Positions 34,145 through 46,327 of a DNA stretch of 64,000 bases are shown here, one piece after another. Every line of letters begins with the position of its first letter. Position 1 is the first letter of the stretch. The notes below the pieces were generated by a model that was not told where the DNA came from, did not search any database, and saw only the letters and a list, made by a program, of their open reading frames with translations. Source of the stretch: Rutidosis leptorrhynchoides (Eukaryota; Streptophyta; Magnoliopsida; Asterales; Asteraceae). The stretch spans positions 334,315,501 through 334,379,500 of the forward strand of contig NC_092333.1 of assembly GCF_046630445.1 (NCBI RefSeq). The letters are read 5' to 3'. The position numbers and the translations under genes were made by a program.

Positions 34145-36909
34145 TGTCATAACCCGTCCTTAACCATAAGAACGTGTTAGATAACGTATGATTTCATTGC
34201 GAGGTATTGACCTCTATATGCGACATTTTTTAAAAAAGGAAAACTGCATATATTATACATTACAAACCAAACCATTATTTTTGTTACAAGCTTTAGACAA
34301 TAAAAAGATGATTATCGTTTAACGATAATCTTCGACTTACAAACTTTACAAATGATAATAACAACACGATTTCTAGCATATTTTACAACACACGTCCTCG
34401 GATATGCAGTTTTATTTTTGACACAAATATGAGTACGCATGATCCTGCTTAGATTCAACATAATGCAGCGGAAGCTTTAATTATCACCTGAGAATAAACA
34501 TGTTTAAAAACGTCAACATAAAGTTGGTGAGATATAGGTTTAGTGCGCAGCAATATATATATATAGACCACAAGATTTCGTATATAAACATTTCAATAAA
34601 AGTATTCTAAGTGGTTGAGCACTTGGTAACCATACTTAACATTTTCACGTCGCATATTCCCTTTAATATGAAATCTTACTACACCGTACCAAGTGTAGTC
34701 ACAAAACGAAGTACTGTGCAACCGTTGAATACTGGTCGTCCAGTCCGGTTGGGGTTGTCAGGCCCGATAGATCTATCAACAGGATTCGCGTTTACAATAC
34801 CGCTGTAAATATTAGTTACCAAGCTACAGGGAAGTATGCCAGTGGTACAACTCAACGTAGAACATATTTTTCAGTTACTTGTGTCCATATCGTAAAACAT
34901 AAAATACATGTATTCTCATCCCGAAATATTTAGAGTTTAAAAGTGGGACTATATACTCACTCTTGTCTTGATGATATATATATTTTGACTCGGTCTTCCG
35001 GTTGATATCACGAACCTATCCATATATAATATATCAATATGTTTTCATTTTTAAACAAACGTTATAAATATATACTTGTTATACTTTTAATACTTTGAAT
35101 AATTCCTTAGTCCGTAGTTAGCAGTCCGATGTTAGTAATTCAATTTTAATGGTTCATTTTTAGATGTTTAATATACCCGCAATGAAATAAATAAAACCCC
35201 CAACGAAATAAATAAAAACCCATCGTATATGTATTGGTCGAGATTAATCTTGACCCATGGTACCGGTGTTGTCAAATGACGTGTTGCGTACATAAAGTAC
35301 CGGTGTTGTCAAATGACGTGTTGCGTACAAACATGGGATCTTATGATTAATCTTCTCGTATTGTTTACGGGTGATCCTGAACCATATAAAATTGAATTAT
35401 AAGTACATATATATAAAATATCATGTTATCTTAGAAATATGTGATTTATATCATTTTTTTCCAATTGATCCCGTAGTTGAAATGATCTAGGATAACCAAT
35501 TTTGTTTCGGTCATAGTTTCTTCGTTACAAATCCGTTTTCGTTGATTCAAATTGCCATCTTCTTGGATCGAGTTCTTCTTTAAGACTATGAACTGTAAAT
35601 ACCTTGGTTTGTATTCAAAATCATACGGCATAAGTGAAACATTAGTGAAACATATGAAGTTAAACATTTTTGGTTACAACAAAATCCTTTAATGACCATT
35701 TTTCTAAAAATACTTATACTTTGAAAAACCAAGTTTTACCTTGTTAAATTAGCATATACATAAGTTATATTACAGGTCTTGAAGTATTTTAAAAGTTAAG
35801 TTAGAAGGATCTATTTAGTTTGCAAACAAGTTTGAAAACATTCAAACTATGTTCTTGTTGTTAAACTTTTGTACCACAAAATAAGATAGCTATATATATA
35901 TGAATCGAATAAGGTTATGAACATAAATTCTACCTCAAGTTCCTTGGATGAAGTTGCTGTAAGAGAGAAGTAAGAAGCTAGAATCAAAAGGGTGATAGAA
36001 GTGGATGAAAGATTGGAAGTAAGTTGGTGTTCTTGGAGGGTTTTCTTGAAGTGTTTTTGTATGGTTTTCTTATGGTGTTTTAGTATGGTTTTTGAAGCTA
36101 GATCTTTATGGAACTTTGCTGGATTGTTATGGAGTTTAGAGAGTAAGAAAGAGTGTGTGTTTTTAGTTAAGAGATTGAAGTAAAAATGAATCAAAAATGA
36201 TGATACATATATACTCCTAAAAATGTGATCTTTAAGGATAACATGACAAAATTTTAGTTTGTATTTTTGTAATTAGTCTTGCAATGATTCAAAAGTAATT
36301 ACCTTATACATAAGGCATGAATAAGGGCTGGTTAGGTGGTGATTTGATGTGTATATACCAATAGTAAATACGTATAGAAGCTTGTTATGATACGAGTACA
36401 AATACTCTAGGTATACGTATAGAAATTTTGTGAAAAATGGAATGAGGATTCAAATATAGCTATCTTTTGTGAATACACTTATATGATTTTATGTATTTAA
36501 GTCTTTAAAAGTGATTAAATACATTACTTATACAATATATGTATAAACATTATATGTCTTAAGTATTTATGTCAAATAACGTTACGTATAGTTATCGTTT
36601 TGAAAACTTAAGTTAGTAGTTTCAAAATACACATATAACTTGTTGTTATTAATATAAAATGAGGTATTAAAACATTCTTTAATCATGTTAAATATGTATA
36701 TATACATATATATACACAAACGTATAATTATCATATATTGTATAGTTCGTGATATCATCGGTCAAACTAGACGGTCAAACGTTGTGTAAAATTCTTTTCG
36801 GAAATATAAATCTCGACAATTTGGATTGCTTATCATGTTGGCAAGGTTTAATTTATGTAAATATTAATCTTATAAGTATAGTATGATCGAAAAAGTGCGG
36901 GTCGTTACA
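34145..36909 (-). repeat. 5' LTR of the young Tekay element
   Basis: 2765 bp, the same length as its partner and near-identical to it. It carries the same 37-bp duplication (about 35261-35334). Confidence 0.93.
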
Positions 36910-36914
36910 AAGAC
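36910..36914. repeat. Target-site duplication, right (nested Tekay)
   Basis: AAGAC, pairing with 25888-25892. Confidence 0.92.
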
Positions 36915-39842
36915 AGATATCGATATAAATCATCGATAGAAGAACCACCGACATTAGAGTTAAAGCCACTCCCAAACCATTTGGAATATGCTTATTTACA
37001 TGGTGAATCTGAATTACCTGTAATAATATCGTCTTCTCTTACTGAAAATGAAAAATCTCAACTCATTTCTGTGCTAAAAGCTCATAAACCAGCTATTGCA
37101 TGGAAGATTCATGATATTAAAGGAATAAGTCCTTCGTATTGCACACATAAAATCCTTATGGAAGAAGGTCATAAAACATATGTGCAATGCCAACGAAGAC
37201 TAAATCCTAATATGCAAGATGTTGTTAAGAAAGAAATTATTAAACTGCTTGATGCAGGTTTAATTTATCTAATTTCTGATGGTCCATGGGTAAGCCCAGT
37301 TCAATGCGTACCTAAGAAGGGTGGCATGACTGTTATCACAAATGAGAAAAATGAGCTTATTCCTACTAGGACTATAACAGGATGGCGTGTTTGTATTGAT
37401 TATAGAAAATTAAATGACGCCACCAGAAAAGATCACTTTCCCTTACCTTTTATTGATCAAATGTTGGAAAGATTAGCCGGAAATAGTTACTATTGTTTTC
37501 TTGATGGTTTTTCCGGATATTTTCAAATTCCAATAGCACCTGAGGACCAAGAGAAAACCACGTTCACGTGCCCCTATGGTACTTTTGCTTACAAACGCAT
37601 GCCATTTGGACTTTGCAACGCCCCTGCAACCTTTCAAAGGTGCATGATGGTAATTTTTCACGACATGATAGAAGAATGCATGGAAGTTTTCATGGATGAC
37701 TTTTCAGTCTTCGGTGATACATTTGAATCATTTCTAGTTAATCTTGAATGAATGCTTATTAGATGCGAACAATCAAATCTTGTACTTAATTGGGAGAAAT
37801 GCCATTTCATGGTTAAAGAAGGCATCATTCTTGGTCATAAAATTTCAAAAGAAGGAATTGAAGTGGATAGAGCTAAAGTAGATGTAATTGCTAAACTTCC
37901 ACATCCCACCAATGTTAGAGGAGTCAGGAGTTTTCTAGGGCATGCCGGTTTTTACAGACGTTTCATAAAAGATTTTTCTAAAATTGCCACTCCTATGAAT
38001 AAACTCCTAGAAAAAGATGCTCCATTCATCTTTTCAGATGAATGCATCAAATCTTTTAATATTCTTAAAGAAAAACTCACTAATGCGCCGATTATGATAA
38101 CTCCAAATTAGAATCTACCGTTTGAACTAATGTGCGATGCAAGTGATTTTGCAATGGGATCCGTTTTAGGATAAAGGATTGAAAAATGATTTCAACCTAT
38201 ATATTATGCTAGTAAGACGTTACAAGGAGCACAAACAAATTACGCAACTACTGAAAAAGAACTCCTTGCTATTGTCCTTGCTTTTGACAAATTTTGTTCA
38301 TATCTCGTTCTAGCTAAAAACGTGGTCTATACCGACCATTCTGCTCTTAGATACCTATTTTCGAAACAAGATGCCAAACCAAGATTAATCTGTTGGATCT
38401 TACTCTTACAAGAGTTCGATATTGAAATCCGTGACAAAAAGGGAGCAGAAAATCTCGCCGCCGATCATCTTTCCCGTCTTGAAAATCCCGAATTAGAAGT
38501 TCTAAATGAATCGGCCATACAAGACAACTTTCCTGATGAATATCTATTGAAGATAGATTATAATGAAATTCCATGGTTTGTAGACTATGCAAACTACTTA
38601 GTATGTGGATTCCTTGAAAAAGGATTATCGTACCAAAAACGAAAGAAATTCTTTAGTGATATAAAACACTATTTCTGGGAAGATCCACATTTGTTTAAAA
38701 GTTGTCCCGATGGAATAATACGCCGATGTGTATTCGGAGATGAAGCTAGTCAAATCTTAAACCATTGTCACACAGGACCAACAGGAGGACATTATGGGCC
38801 TCAGCTCACAGCAAGAAAAGTTTACGATGTTGGATTCTATTGGCCTACAATTTTCAAAGACGCACACCTTCTTTGCAAATCCTGTGATGCTTGTCAAAGG
38901 GCCGGAAAAATAAGTCAACGTGATGAAATGCCACAAAATGTTATTCAAGTATGTGAAGTATTTGACATTTGGGGTATTGACTTTATGGGTCCATTTCCAA
39001 AATCTCATAATAATCTCTACATTCTCGTTGCCATTGATTATGTATCTAAATGGGCGGAAGCACAAGCTCTCCCAACTAACGATGCACGAGTTGTAGTCAA
39101 CTTCTTAAAACGTCTTTTTGCAAGGTTCGGAACACCGAAAGCTTTAATAAGTGATCGGGGTACTCATTTTTGTAACAATCAACTTGAGAAAGTTCTTAAA
39201 AGAAATGGAGTAACTCATAAAATCTCCACCGCTTATCATCCACAAACAAGTGGACAAGTTGAAAATACCTACCGAGCTTTAAAATGTATTAAAGAGAAAA
39301 CCGTAGGATCAAATCCGAAGGAATGGTCCATGAAATTGGAGGATGCACTCTGTTCTTTAAGAACAGCCTACAAAACTCCAATTGGAGACGGAAAAGCATG
39401 TCATCTTCCAGTAGAAATTGAACACAAAGCATTTTCGGCTTTGAAGACATGTAATCTTGATTTACATGAAGCTGGACGTTTACGATTAAGTCAACTAAAC
39501 GAATTAGAAGAATTGAGACATGAAGCATATGAAAATTCGTTAATCTATAAAGAAAGAACGAAGAAATGGCATGATAAAAGAATCAGAAGTTTAAAAGAAT
39601 TCAAAGAAGGAGACAGAGTTCTTCTTTTTAATTCAAGATTCAAGCTATTTCCTGAAAAATTGAAATCAAGATGGTCTGGACCATTCATAGTCAAAAGAGT
39701 TTTCCCATATGGAACAATAGAGTTAATAAATTCAAATGGGATTGAATTTAAAGTTAATGGTCACAGAGTTAAACATTATGTACATGATCCGATGGAAGTT
39801 GACAACGAAGTTAATCACAATTTCAACACCACATCTAACTAA
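36915..39842 (+). pseudogene. pol: Athila RT-RNase H-integrase (3' part of gag-pol)
   Basis: Continues the gag frame and ends at TAA 39840-39842. Internal stops are at 37749, 38109, 38172 and 38187; no frameshift was seen. RT occupies about 37150-37900 (GPWVSPVQCVPKKGG, WRVCIDYRKLNDATRKDHFP, MPFGLCNAPATF, catalytic box FMDDFSVFG). RNase H is at about 38100-38460 ([31 protein letters not shown]). Integrase follows, with a HHCC region near 38760-38910 ([18 protein letters not shown]), catalytic-core pieces GIDFMGPFP and [11 protein letters not shown], then [10 protein letters not shown]. The C-terminal part has [18 protein letters not shown]. No chromodomain, as expected for Athila. Inactive because of the stops. 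Confidence 0.88.
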
Positions 39843-40009
39843 ATGTGGGGAGATTCGAACCTATTTAGGGTAATATGTATTTCTGTTAGAGTTAGATATT
39901 CTGTTTTCGTGTAGTTCTCGAAAATGGAACCCGAATGGTCTTTCCCTAGCAGACCCTAAAGAACTAGTCTTCTCCCCCCATCCTGAATTTTTTTTTTAGG
40001 TTTTACGAG
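39843..40009 (+). other. Short spacer after Athila pol with acceptor-like end
   Basis: 167 bp with a C-rich run near 39973 and a long T-run ending in TTTTAG 10 bp before the next ATG, a splice-acceptor-like setting. Confidence 0.35.
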
Positions 40010-40483
40010 ATGAAGAATTCCTGTGAACTGAACCATGGTCTAATGCTACACGCTTTGATCACTAAACGTAATAATGACACACTCCCGAGTAACCTGGTAT
40101 CAGTAATAAGAGCCAAATTGGACGAAGTAAGAAAAGAACTCAGAAACGATCATAATAAGTTACATTTTGGTAAAGGAAAATCAAAATCCGCATCGAAAAG
40201 AAGAGCACGACACCTTGAAAGATGTCACAAATGCAAAAAATGGTCACACGAAGGAAAATGCTCGACGAATCAGACATATTCCAATACCGAGTTCGTTACT
40301 TTATGCAGAGAAGGACCGTTCATATGTTTCGAAGAAAAATTGTTGAATGCTCGAGGTTATGCCTATGTAGCTATGGAAAACCAATTAGTCCGACTATCTT
40401 ATGAGTGGGCTAAAGCAGGTCACGGAGAATTCTATCTTACAGGTAAGTATGTACAGTTTTTATTTTTATTTTATTTCTTTTAA
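40010..40483 (+). CDS. Zinc-knuckle ORF between pol and envelope-position gene
   Basis: 157 codons from ATG 40010, open. A basic stretch (GKGKSKSASKRRARHLER, about residues 54-71) is followed by a Cys/His motif CHKCKKWSHEGKC (C-X2-C-X4-H-X3-C). A second half of unknown type follows (FICFEEKLLNARGYAYVAMENQ), ending YEWAKAGHGEFYLTG. Directly after FYLT the DNA reads CAG then GTAAGTAT (40440-40450), a perfect plant 5' splice site. The last 14 codons (Phe-rich) therefore probably belong to an intron, and the real protein may continue in a downstream exon. It is not part of standard gag-pol. Nucleic-acid binding is suggested by the knuckle and basic patch. The absence of stops, unlike in the pol frame, may be chance because it is short. 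Confidence 0.5.
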   Translation: MKNSCELNHGLMLHALITKRNNDTLPSNLVSVIRAKLDEVRKELRNDHNKLHFGKGKSKSASKRRARHLERCHKCKKWSHEGKCSTNQTYSNTEFVTLCREGPFICFEEKLLNARGYAYVAMENQLVRLSYEWAKAGHGEFYLTGKYVQFLFLFYFF

Positions 40484-41352
40484 CCTTTTGATAATAAACG
40501 CTAAATCGTTCGCTATAAAGTATTAAATTGGTATTCAATAAAATTAGGTTTTGCGACCGAAATTATTGATATCATACAAAAATTTATTACATTTACCGTT
40601 TATTCTTAAGGTATAAATATCTTTAATCGATCAAACCAAAATATTTCAAAAATTCGTCATGAGTTAAACTAGGTTATGGAACCGAAATTACTTTACCGAA
40701 AAGAGGGGCGTATATTTTTGATAATATTTGATTGATTAAAGTGGGATAAAAGACCAAAAAGATTTTTAATTTTATTTTTACTTTGTTTTTAAAATTAATA
40801 TTAAAATAATATTGTAAACTTTTTAAAATCAATATATTTAAGTTTGTAAATATTTAAAAAAAATTAATATTTTTAATATAAGTTTGTATGTATAAAAACA
40901 AAAATATAATATAAATTTGGCGTGAATTTTTTAAAATTTTAATAATATGAATTTTTAATTTTAAATTTAAGTTTGGTGTGAATTTAAAAACAAAAATGTA
41001 CTTTATTTCACTAAATTAAAAATTGATTTCTAAAAATTCGTCGTGAGTTGAAAACTAGGTCGTTGAACCGAAATTGCTCTACCCAAGGGAGGGACGAGAA
41101 CTTTTATTATCATTATTTTTAATCTTATTGAATTAAAGTATGCCAAAAACATTAAAAAACCCAAAAATCTTTATTTTTAAAAGCGCGCTTAAAAATGACA
41201 AATTTTAAAATTTTGTAGAGGGACGGACTAGGACATCGTTCCGAAATGCCCTCACTCCTAAAAAAGAACAAATTTTTAAAAATTAATTTAAATATATGTT
41301 TTATTAAGTAAGGGTTTAAAAAAAAAGAAGCAAAAATGGTACTGTACCCGGA
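40484..41352 (+). other. AT-rich non-coding stretch (Athila)
   Basis: About 870 bp of AT-rich sequence with no supported gene. Two diverged copies of a block around TTCGTCGTGAGTT...GGTT...ACCGAAATT...GAGGG occur at about 40655-40710 and 41037-41095, and a third fragment at 44440-44495. Confidence 0.5.
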
Positions 41353-41402
41353 CCCCATGCGATCGTATGGGGTTTGCACTGGAGCCTCATGCGATCGCAT
41401 GA
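41353..41402. other. Paired palindromes upstream of envelope-position gene
   Basis: First palindrome of 20 bp with one mismatch at 41353-41372 (arms CCCC and GGGG around the core). Second is perfect over 16 bp at 41387-41402. They lie 160-210 bp upstream of exon 1, ahead of a CT- and CA-rich leader-like stretch (41440-41480). In the LTR the same pair lies just upstream of the promoter. Confidence 0.75.
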
Positions 41403-41561
41403 AGCTGGAATTCAGGCCAGGAACAAAAGAACCAGCGAGCTCTCTGTATTCTCACAAACACACACACACACACATATACGAGCATACTCTCCAAAACACC
41501 CCTAATTTCATCATTTTTTCACCAAAATTCACCAAATTTCTTGCTACAATCCGCTCTAAGC

Positions 41562-41591
41562 ATGAAATTGTTCAGAAGTTTATCAAGAAAG
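41562..41591 (+). pseudogene. Exon 1 of the Athila envelope-position gene (predicted)
   Basis: ATG 41562 opens ten codons (MKLFRSLSRK) ending exactly at AAG followed by GTAACA, a plausible donor. The reading phase fits exon 2 at 42231. The upstream sequence is a CA-repeat- and CT-rich leader like a plant 5' UTR. Splicing is predicted, not shown. Confidence 0.45.
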
Positions 41592-42230
41592 GTAACAATT
41601 TCAACCCTAAACCTCTTTAAATTTGATTTTAAGTGTTCTTGAGCTATATTTTTTCTAATTTGATTTTGTTAATTTCTAGTGTAATTAGAGTTAAATTATT
41701 AGTATTTTATGCATGTATAACCTAGATTGATGCTATTTAACATGATTTGAAGCCAAAAACTTCAAAATTTTTAGGAATCTAGGGTTTGTGTTCTCGAGCA
41801 ATTTGGGACTTTTTGATATAAACAGGTTATGGCCGATTTTTGTCATGAATTATTGCTAAATTAAGTAGTGTAAAATGTTTAGGTAGCTAAATGATCCAAA
41901 CTTTAATCCTAAACATGATTTTTGAGAATTAAAGTGGACTTTTTAGGTCCAAAATTCATGAACTTAATTAAATTGATGTAAATGCCATTCGAGACTTGTT
42001 TAATTGTTAGTAATGGATGTTTTAACATGTTATTTGAGTTAAATGCTTATAAACTTTGTAAACATTTTCATATATGCTTGTTTGAAAAAGTGTAGAATGG
42101 TAAAAAATTGTGAAAATGTGTATAAGTTTAATTTTGATTTAACATGTTATTGTAATTGTTTCAATTTGTTATTTTGCTAACACTAATGCATATTTAGATG
42201 CACAAATTTTGTGTTTAATGTGTTTTGCAG
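41592..42230 (+). other. Predicted intron of the envelope-position gene
   Basis: 639 bp, T-rich, starting GTAACA and ending TGTTTTGCAG. Its U-rich make-up is typical of plant introns, and no open frame crosses it. Confidence 0.45.
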
Positions 42231-43748
42231 AGATTTACAGATACAGATGGTGCAACATCATCATCCAGGCAACCTGCTCCAGAACCTAAACCTGAAATGC
42301 AATATGAACCTGAACCTGAACAACAACAGGAACCACAACAACAGCCTGATCAACACGTACCTTATTATGATCTGCTACAATTTATTGATGCCTTCATAGT
42401 ATTTCCGATACATCCACCAGTAGAATACCCAACGATTCCTGAACACACGTTGCATCCTAATCTGAGATTCGATAGAAGCTGGAGAGATTACCCATCATAT
42501 CAAAGTAACAAATTCAAACTGTTACCGAAAAATGTATAAATACCAAGGGTAATCGATTGGGATCCTTTGGAAAGGGTCCAACTAGCTAACTCAGTTAGGG
42601 AGCATCTGATCTAAAGGTATGGCAGTTCTTCTTTTACCGATTGGGAACGTCTATTCACCATTCGTAGACCTGTATATAAGGAATGGTGTATTGAGCTGAT
42701 GAGTACTATAACATTAAATGTAGATGTAGATAGATTAGATGATAGAAGTTTTCTTAGATTTATAATTGGCCGTAGGATGTACAGGATGTCCACGCTGGAC
42801 ATGGCCAGGGCTTTACAGATATATACTCCTGGTGAATTACTACTACCCGATTGTATGAATTTGATTTATCGTGGTGAAAGGGTAGATAGGAATTTTGACG
42901 CGAACACCGTCTGGAGGCGTATGTCAAACTATAATGTTTTTACGCTGGGAGGAAAAAACTCCTACTTACATATTAACAAAGCTGAACTTCGTATAATTCA
43001 TATATTTCTGGCTAACTCGATTACACAGAGAGGTCACAACAAGGAGAAAATGACCTTACATGATTTATTTTACCTAAAGTGTATTCGAGACCCAAGAAGC
43101 TTTGTTAATATCCCCTACTGTGTTGGTTTTTATTTGTCTAAGATGGTGGAAGGAATACATGAAGGGGGGATTATAGGAGGAGGTATTTTTGTTACTCTCA
43201 TTGGAGATTATTTGGATGTAGATAGGGACCAAGGGGGTCCACTTTTGGAATGTAGGGAACATGTTGAGCCTTTAGGATTGAAGGTCTATCAGGGTGGTAA
43301 GGTATTAAAGAGCTGATGCAACCAGCCAGTACCCTATGAAGGTAGTCATCCTCAGGTAGAAAGAGTTTCAGATGAGGAAGTGGAGGAAGCGGATGACATT
43401 AGGGATGTCATTAGGGAGGCTGTGACTGACGTCTACCAGCGTGTAGACGAGGTAGATATGACAAACAGAGAGAGATTTAGTCGGATGGAACAGTGGCAAG
43501 CCCGGAATGATTACGAGCATTCCAGGCAACTACAGTATGATAGATGGGACTATCATCAGCGTCAGATTATGAGCCGGCTGTCACCTCAGGATCACTACGT
43601 CCCAACCCGACCCGCTTACTATCCTCCACATCAGCCCGAGATGAGACCACCATATACTCTCTACGAACCTAACCAGTCCTACTAGTACACCTTTCACCAA
43701 CCATGGTACCCGGACGACGACATGAACTGGAACCCCTATCCAGATTGA
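42231..43748 (+). pseudogene. Exon 2 of the Athila envelope-position gene (broken)
   Basis: One frame of about 505 codons ending at TGA 43746, with four internal stops (42537, 42612, 43314, 43683) and no frameshift. The start is Pro/Glu/Gln-rich (PEPKPEMQYEPEPE). Next comes a globular part (FDRSWRDYPSYQSNKFKLLP, VIDWDPLERVQLA, FTDWERLF, FLRFIIGRRMYRMS). A hydrophobic and Gly-rich stretch, GGIIGGGIFVTLIGDYL, lies near 43165-43215. The C-terminal part is Arg/Gln/Tyr/Pro-rich (SRMEQWQARNDYEHSRQ, YYPPHQPEMRPPY). It occupies the place of the envelope-like gene in other Athila elements. I see no signal peptide or clear anchor, so an envelope function is not supported. From memory it resembles the plant 'retrotransposon ORF-1' family, with low confidence. 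Confidence 0.55.
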
Positions 43749-45823
43749 TATAGTTCCAGTTGGTGATTTTTATGATTTTTATCTTTTTATGATTTTTATT
43801 TATTTATGTTTAAACATATGATATTGTGATACATTAATGTATTGTTTAATATTTTTATTATTTGGTACTAATATTTCATATTTGATTTGAAAGTGGGATT
43901 TTAAGTCCCATTTCAAATTACCATGCATGTTTATATTTGTATGTATGTATATTGTCAATTGTACACAACATGGTAAAACAGCGCATTTTCAAAGACTGGC
44001 ATTAAGTTCAGCAAAAGCTACTAATTTTGACGACAAAACGAAAAACAAATGTGATGTAACAACAAGACGGAATGAACAAATGATATGCACCATTTATCAT
44101 TCCGCAAACAAACGCCATTATGTTTGGAAACTTTGGTAAAATTTAATCATTTTTCTACGCGAATCACCCTCAATAATTTAAATTGTTACTGATTTCTTGC
44201 AAATGAGGGCATTGCAGGATCTTATGTGTGGGAAGAGGTTAAATTCTTTCGGATTTTTAAAAATTTTTAATTTAAACACTTGGTTACCATTAAAAATACT
44301 AGTAAAGCAGTAGTTGTATTAGAATCTAGTGCTCTCTGATAATAAAGAACAGCCCTAGTCTTATATACTGACTACCCAATTCTAGTAAAATTTTTAAAAT
44401 TTTCAATTAAATTAAATCAAAATCATGTGTATACGTATTTATGAACGATAAAACTAGGTGTTAACACCGAAATTATTGTTACCTCGGAAAGGACATAAAT
44501 TGAGAAACAACCCAAAATGTTAGAATTCATTTAAAATGGAATAGAGGACAATAAAAAGGCAAAGAAAGGAAAATAAAAGCCAAGTGTGGAAAAAATTTAC
44601 CAAGTTCTTTAAAACATATATCACATATTTTGTATAAAGATACTTTTGTTTTGGACAAAATTAACCATTTTACCCGAAAAACTGTAATATATTTGAAAGA
44701 AAGATGGATCTACACGATGAATCAATTCCATCATTAAAAGGAAGTAAAGTCTTCCGAAAAAGACACGCGCTTCTTGATTTAGGTCATGAAGTTGTCGTCC
44801 AGACCAGCTGTAGGTTGACGAAAAATCTAGAAAAGTCATCACTAAAAATAGCAGGAAATCCACGGACCTCAGCATCAAACAGGGTCGCCAAGTGGTCAGA
44901 CTTATCCTAACCATGAGAGGATCTGTCTCGTAAAATCGGGAGGGCGCCGTGCAAATTAGAGAATCAGACCCCCAGAAAAGGATAATCTCCTTAAAGATTA
45001 AAAATCAGCTTTTAAGCCTGATATTACTCAATCCTTGAGATTGACCTTAAAGATTGAGAATTACAAACTCATGGAATTCGATGATATCTAAACTCGAGCT
45101 TGAACGAGAAAATATTTTGATCAAATTAAAACCGATTTGTTTTCTGGAAACCTATTTTCAATGCGTTCATTACCATTGAACGTAAAATCCTAGGAATTCA
45201 CCTGGAATTCATTAGGTCACCTGAACTAAATCAGGTGGTAACCGTAAGAAAGGTGGTTGCATAGCATGGTCGAAGACAGGACCTTGTGCCAGATCGAAAA
45301 ACTATAGGGTGATCTTTACTATTGCTCCTACAAAGGATAGTAATTGCATCCAACACGTTTTAGACCATGAACATCTGCATGTCATTAGACATCACCTCAA
45401 CAGTTGCTTGTCCAACGCTTTCCTTTAAAACCGGACGGTAGTTTACCGAAAGATAATATATGGAGCAAGTATACTGGACGTGTTGCTTTCCCAATACAAG
45501 GTTAGCAAGTGGGTGACACAAAACCGCAAGTTTTGAGCTAAAATTTTCAAATCTGAAACCCACCAAACCCACAAAAACATTTCGCAAACACCGGTGAAGG
45601 GTTATTCCGGAAAACTTATCTAGGGTAAAAGCTAGATCGTATTTTCAAAAGATCAAATGTTTTCATAAAGATCCAATTTCGTTAAGGATCTAAATTTTTA
45701 TAGTCATGTGGGACTGTAAACCACATCGTTACTACCATTGTTCATACCGCCGTATAAAAATCACTGATGTACAAAGTGTGATGAATAAACAAGTGATTCT
45801 AGTATTTTTATTTCAAGACTATA
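43749..45823 (+). other. Athila 3' non-coding region
   Basis: About 2.1 kb between the envelope-position gene and the polypurine tract. Short open frames (for example 44704-44910) have no recognisable features and no comparison copy in the window, so I call no gene. Confidence 0.5.
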
Positions 45824-45861
45824 TTGCTTGAGGACAAGCAACGCTCAAGTGTGGGAATATT
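45824..45861 (+). other. Hairpin and polypurine tract of the Athila element
   Basis: A perfect 7-bp inverted repeat (TTGCTTG, loop AGGA, CAAGCAA; 45824-45841) is followed by AAGTGTGGGAATAT, the purine tract, and then by the LTR start TGATAATAC at 45862. A hairpin of this kind before the tract is a habit of Athila-like elements. Confidence 0.7.
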
Positions 45862-46327
45862 TGATAATACTAAAAACGAACATATATTTCATAGTATTAT
45901 CCCTCAAGAAAGACAAGCTTTTAGTTGAAATTGTTTTATTTACAAGTGATATTCATTTAAATAATAAAAGGTGAAGACAAAAGACAGATTCGATAAATTG
46001 AAGACGCAAACGACCAAAAAGCTCAAAAGTACAATATACAATCAAAGTGGTTCCAATTATTAATGAGAAACGTCTCAAAATTACAAGAGTACAAGATGCA
46101 AAACGCAAAGTATAAGATATTAAATTATACACAAGGACGTTCGAAAATCCAGAACTGGGACCAAAGTCAACTCTCAACGCTCGACGCAACGGACTAAAAA
46201 TTACAAGTCAACTATGCACATAAATATAATATAATATTTAAATAATTCTTAAAATTATTTATATATTATATATTATATTTAAAACCGTCGGCAAGATAGA
46301 AACAAGCTCATGTGAGCTGGAAAAAGT

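Larger units (their letters stand above)
25893..36909 (-). mobile_element. Young, nearly intact Tekay-type element
   Basis: 11,017 bp with two LTRs of exactly 2765 bp (25893-28657, 34145-36909), TG...CA ends and the perfect TSD AAGAC. Only about three LTR differences were seen by eye (near 25980, 27887 and 28126), so the insertion is recent. In element order: primer site, leader block, acidic ORF, internal polypurine-tract motif, gag-pol with chromodomain, polypurine tract. A single stop inside integrase is the only coding lesion found. Confidence 0.93.

Noticed and set aside
44704..44910. 68-codon frame in the Athila 3' region
   Set aside because: No recognisable motif and no second copy to test conservation; equally open minus frames overlap it.
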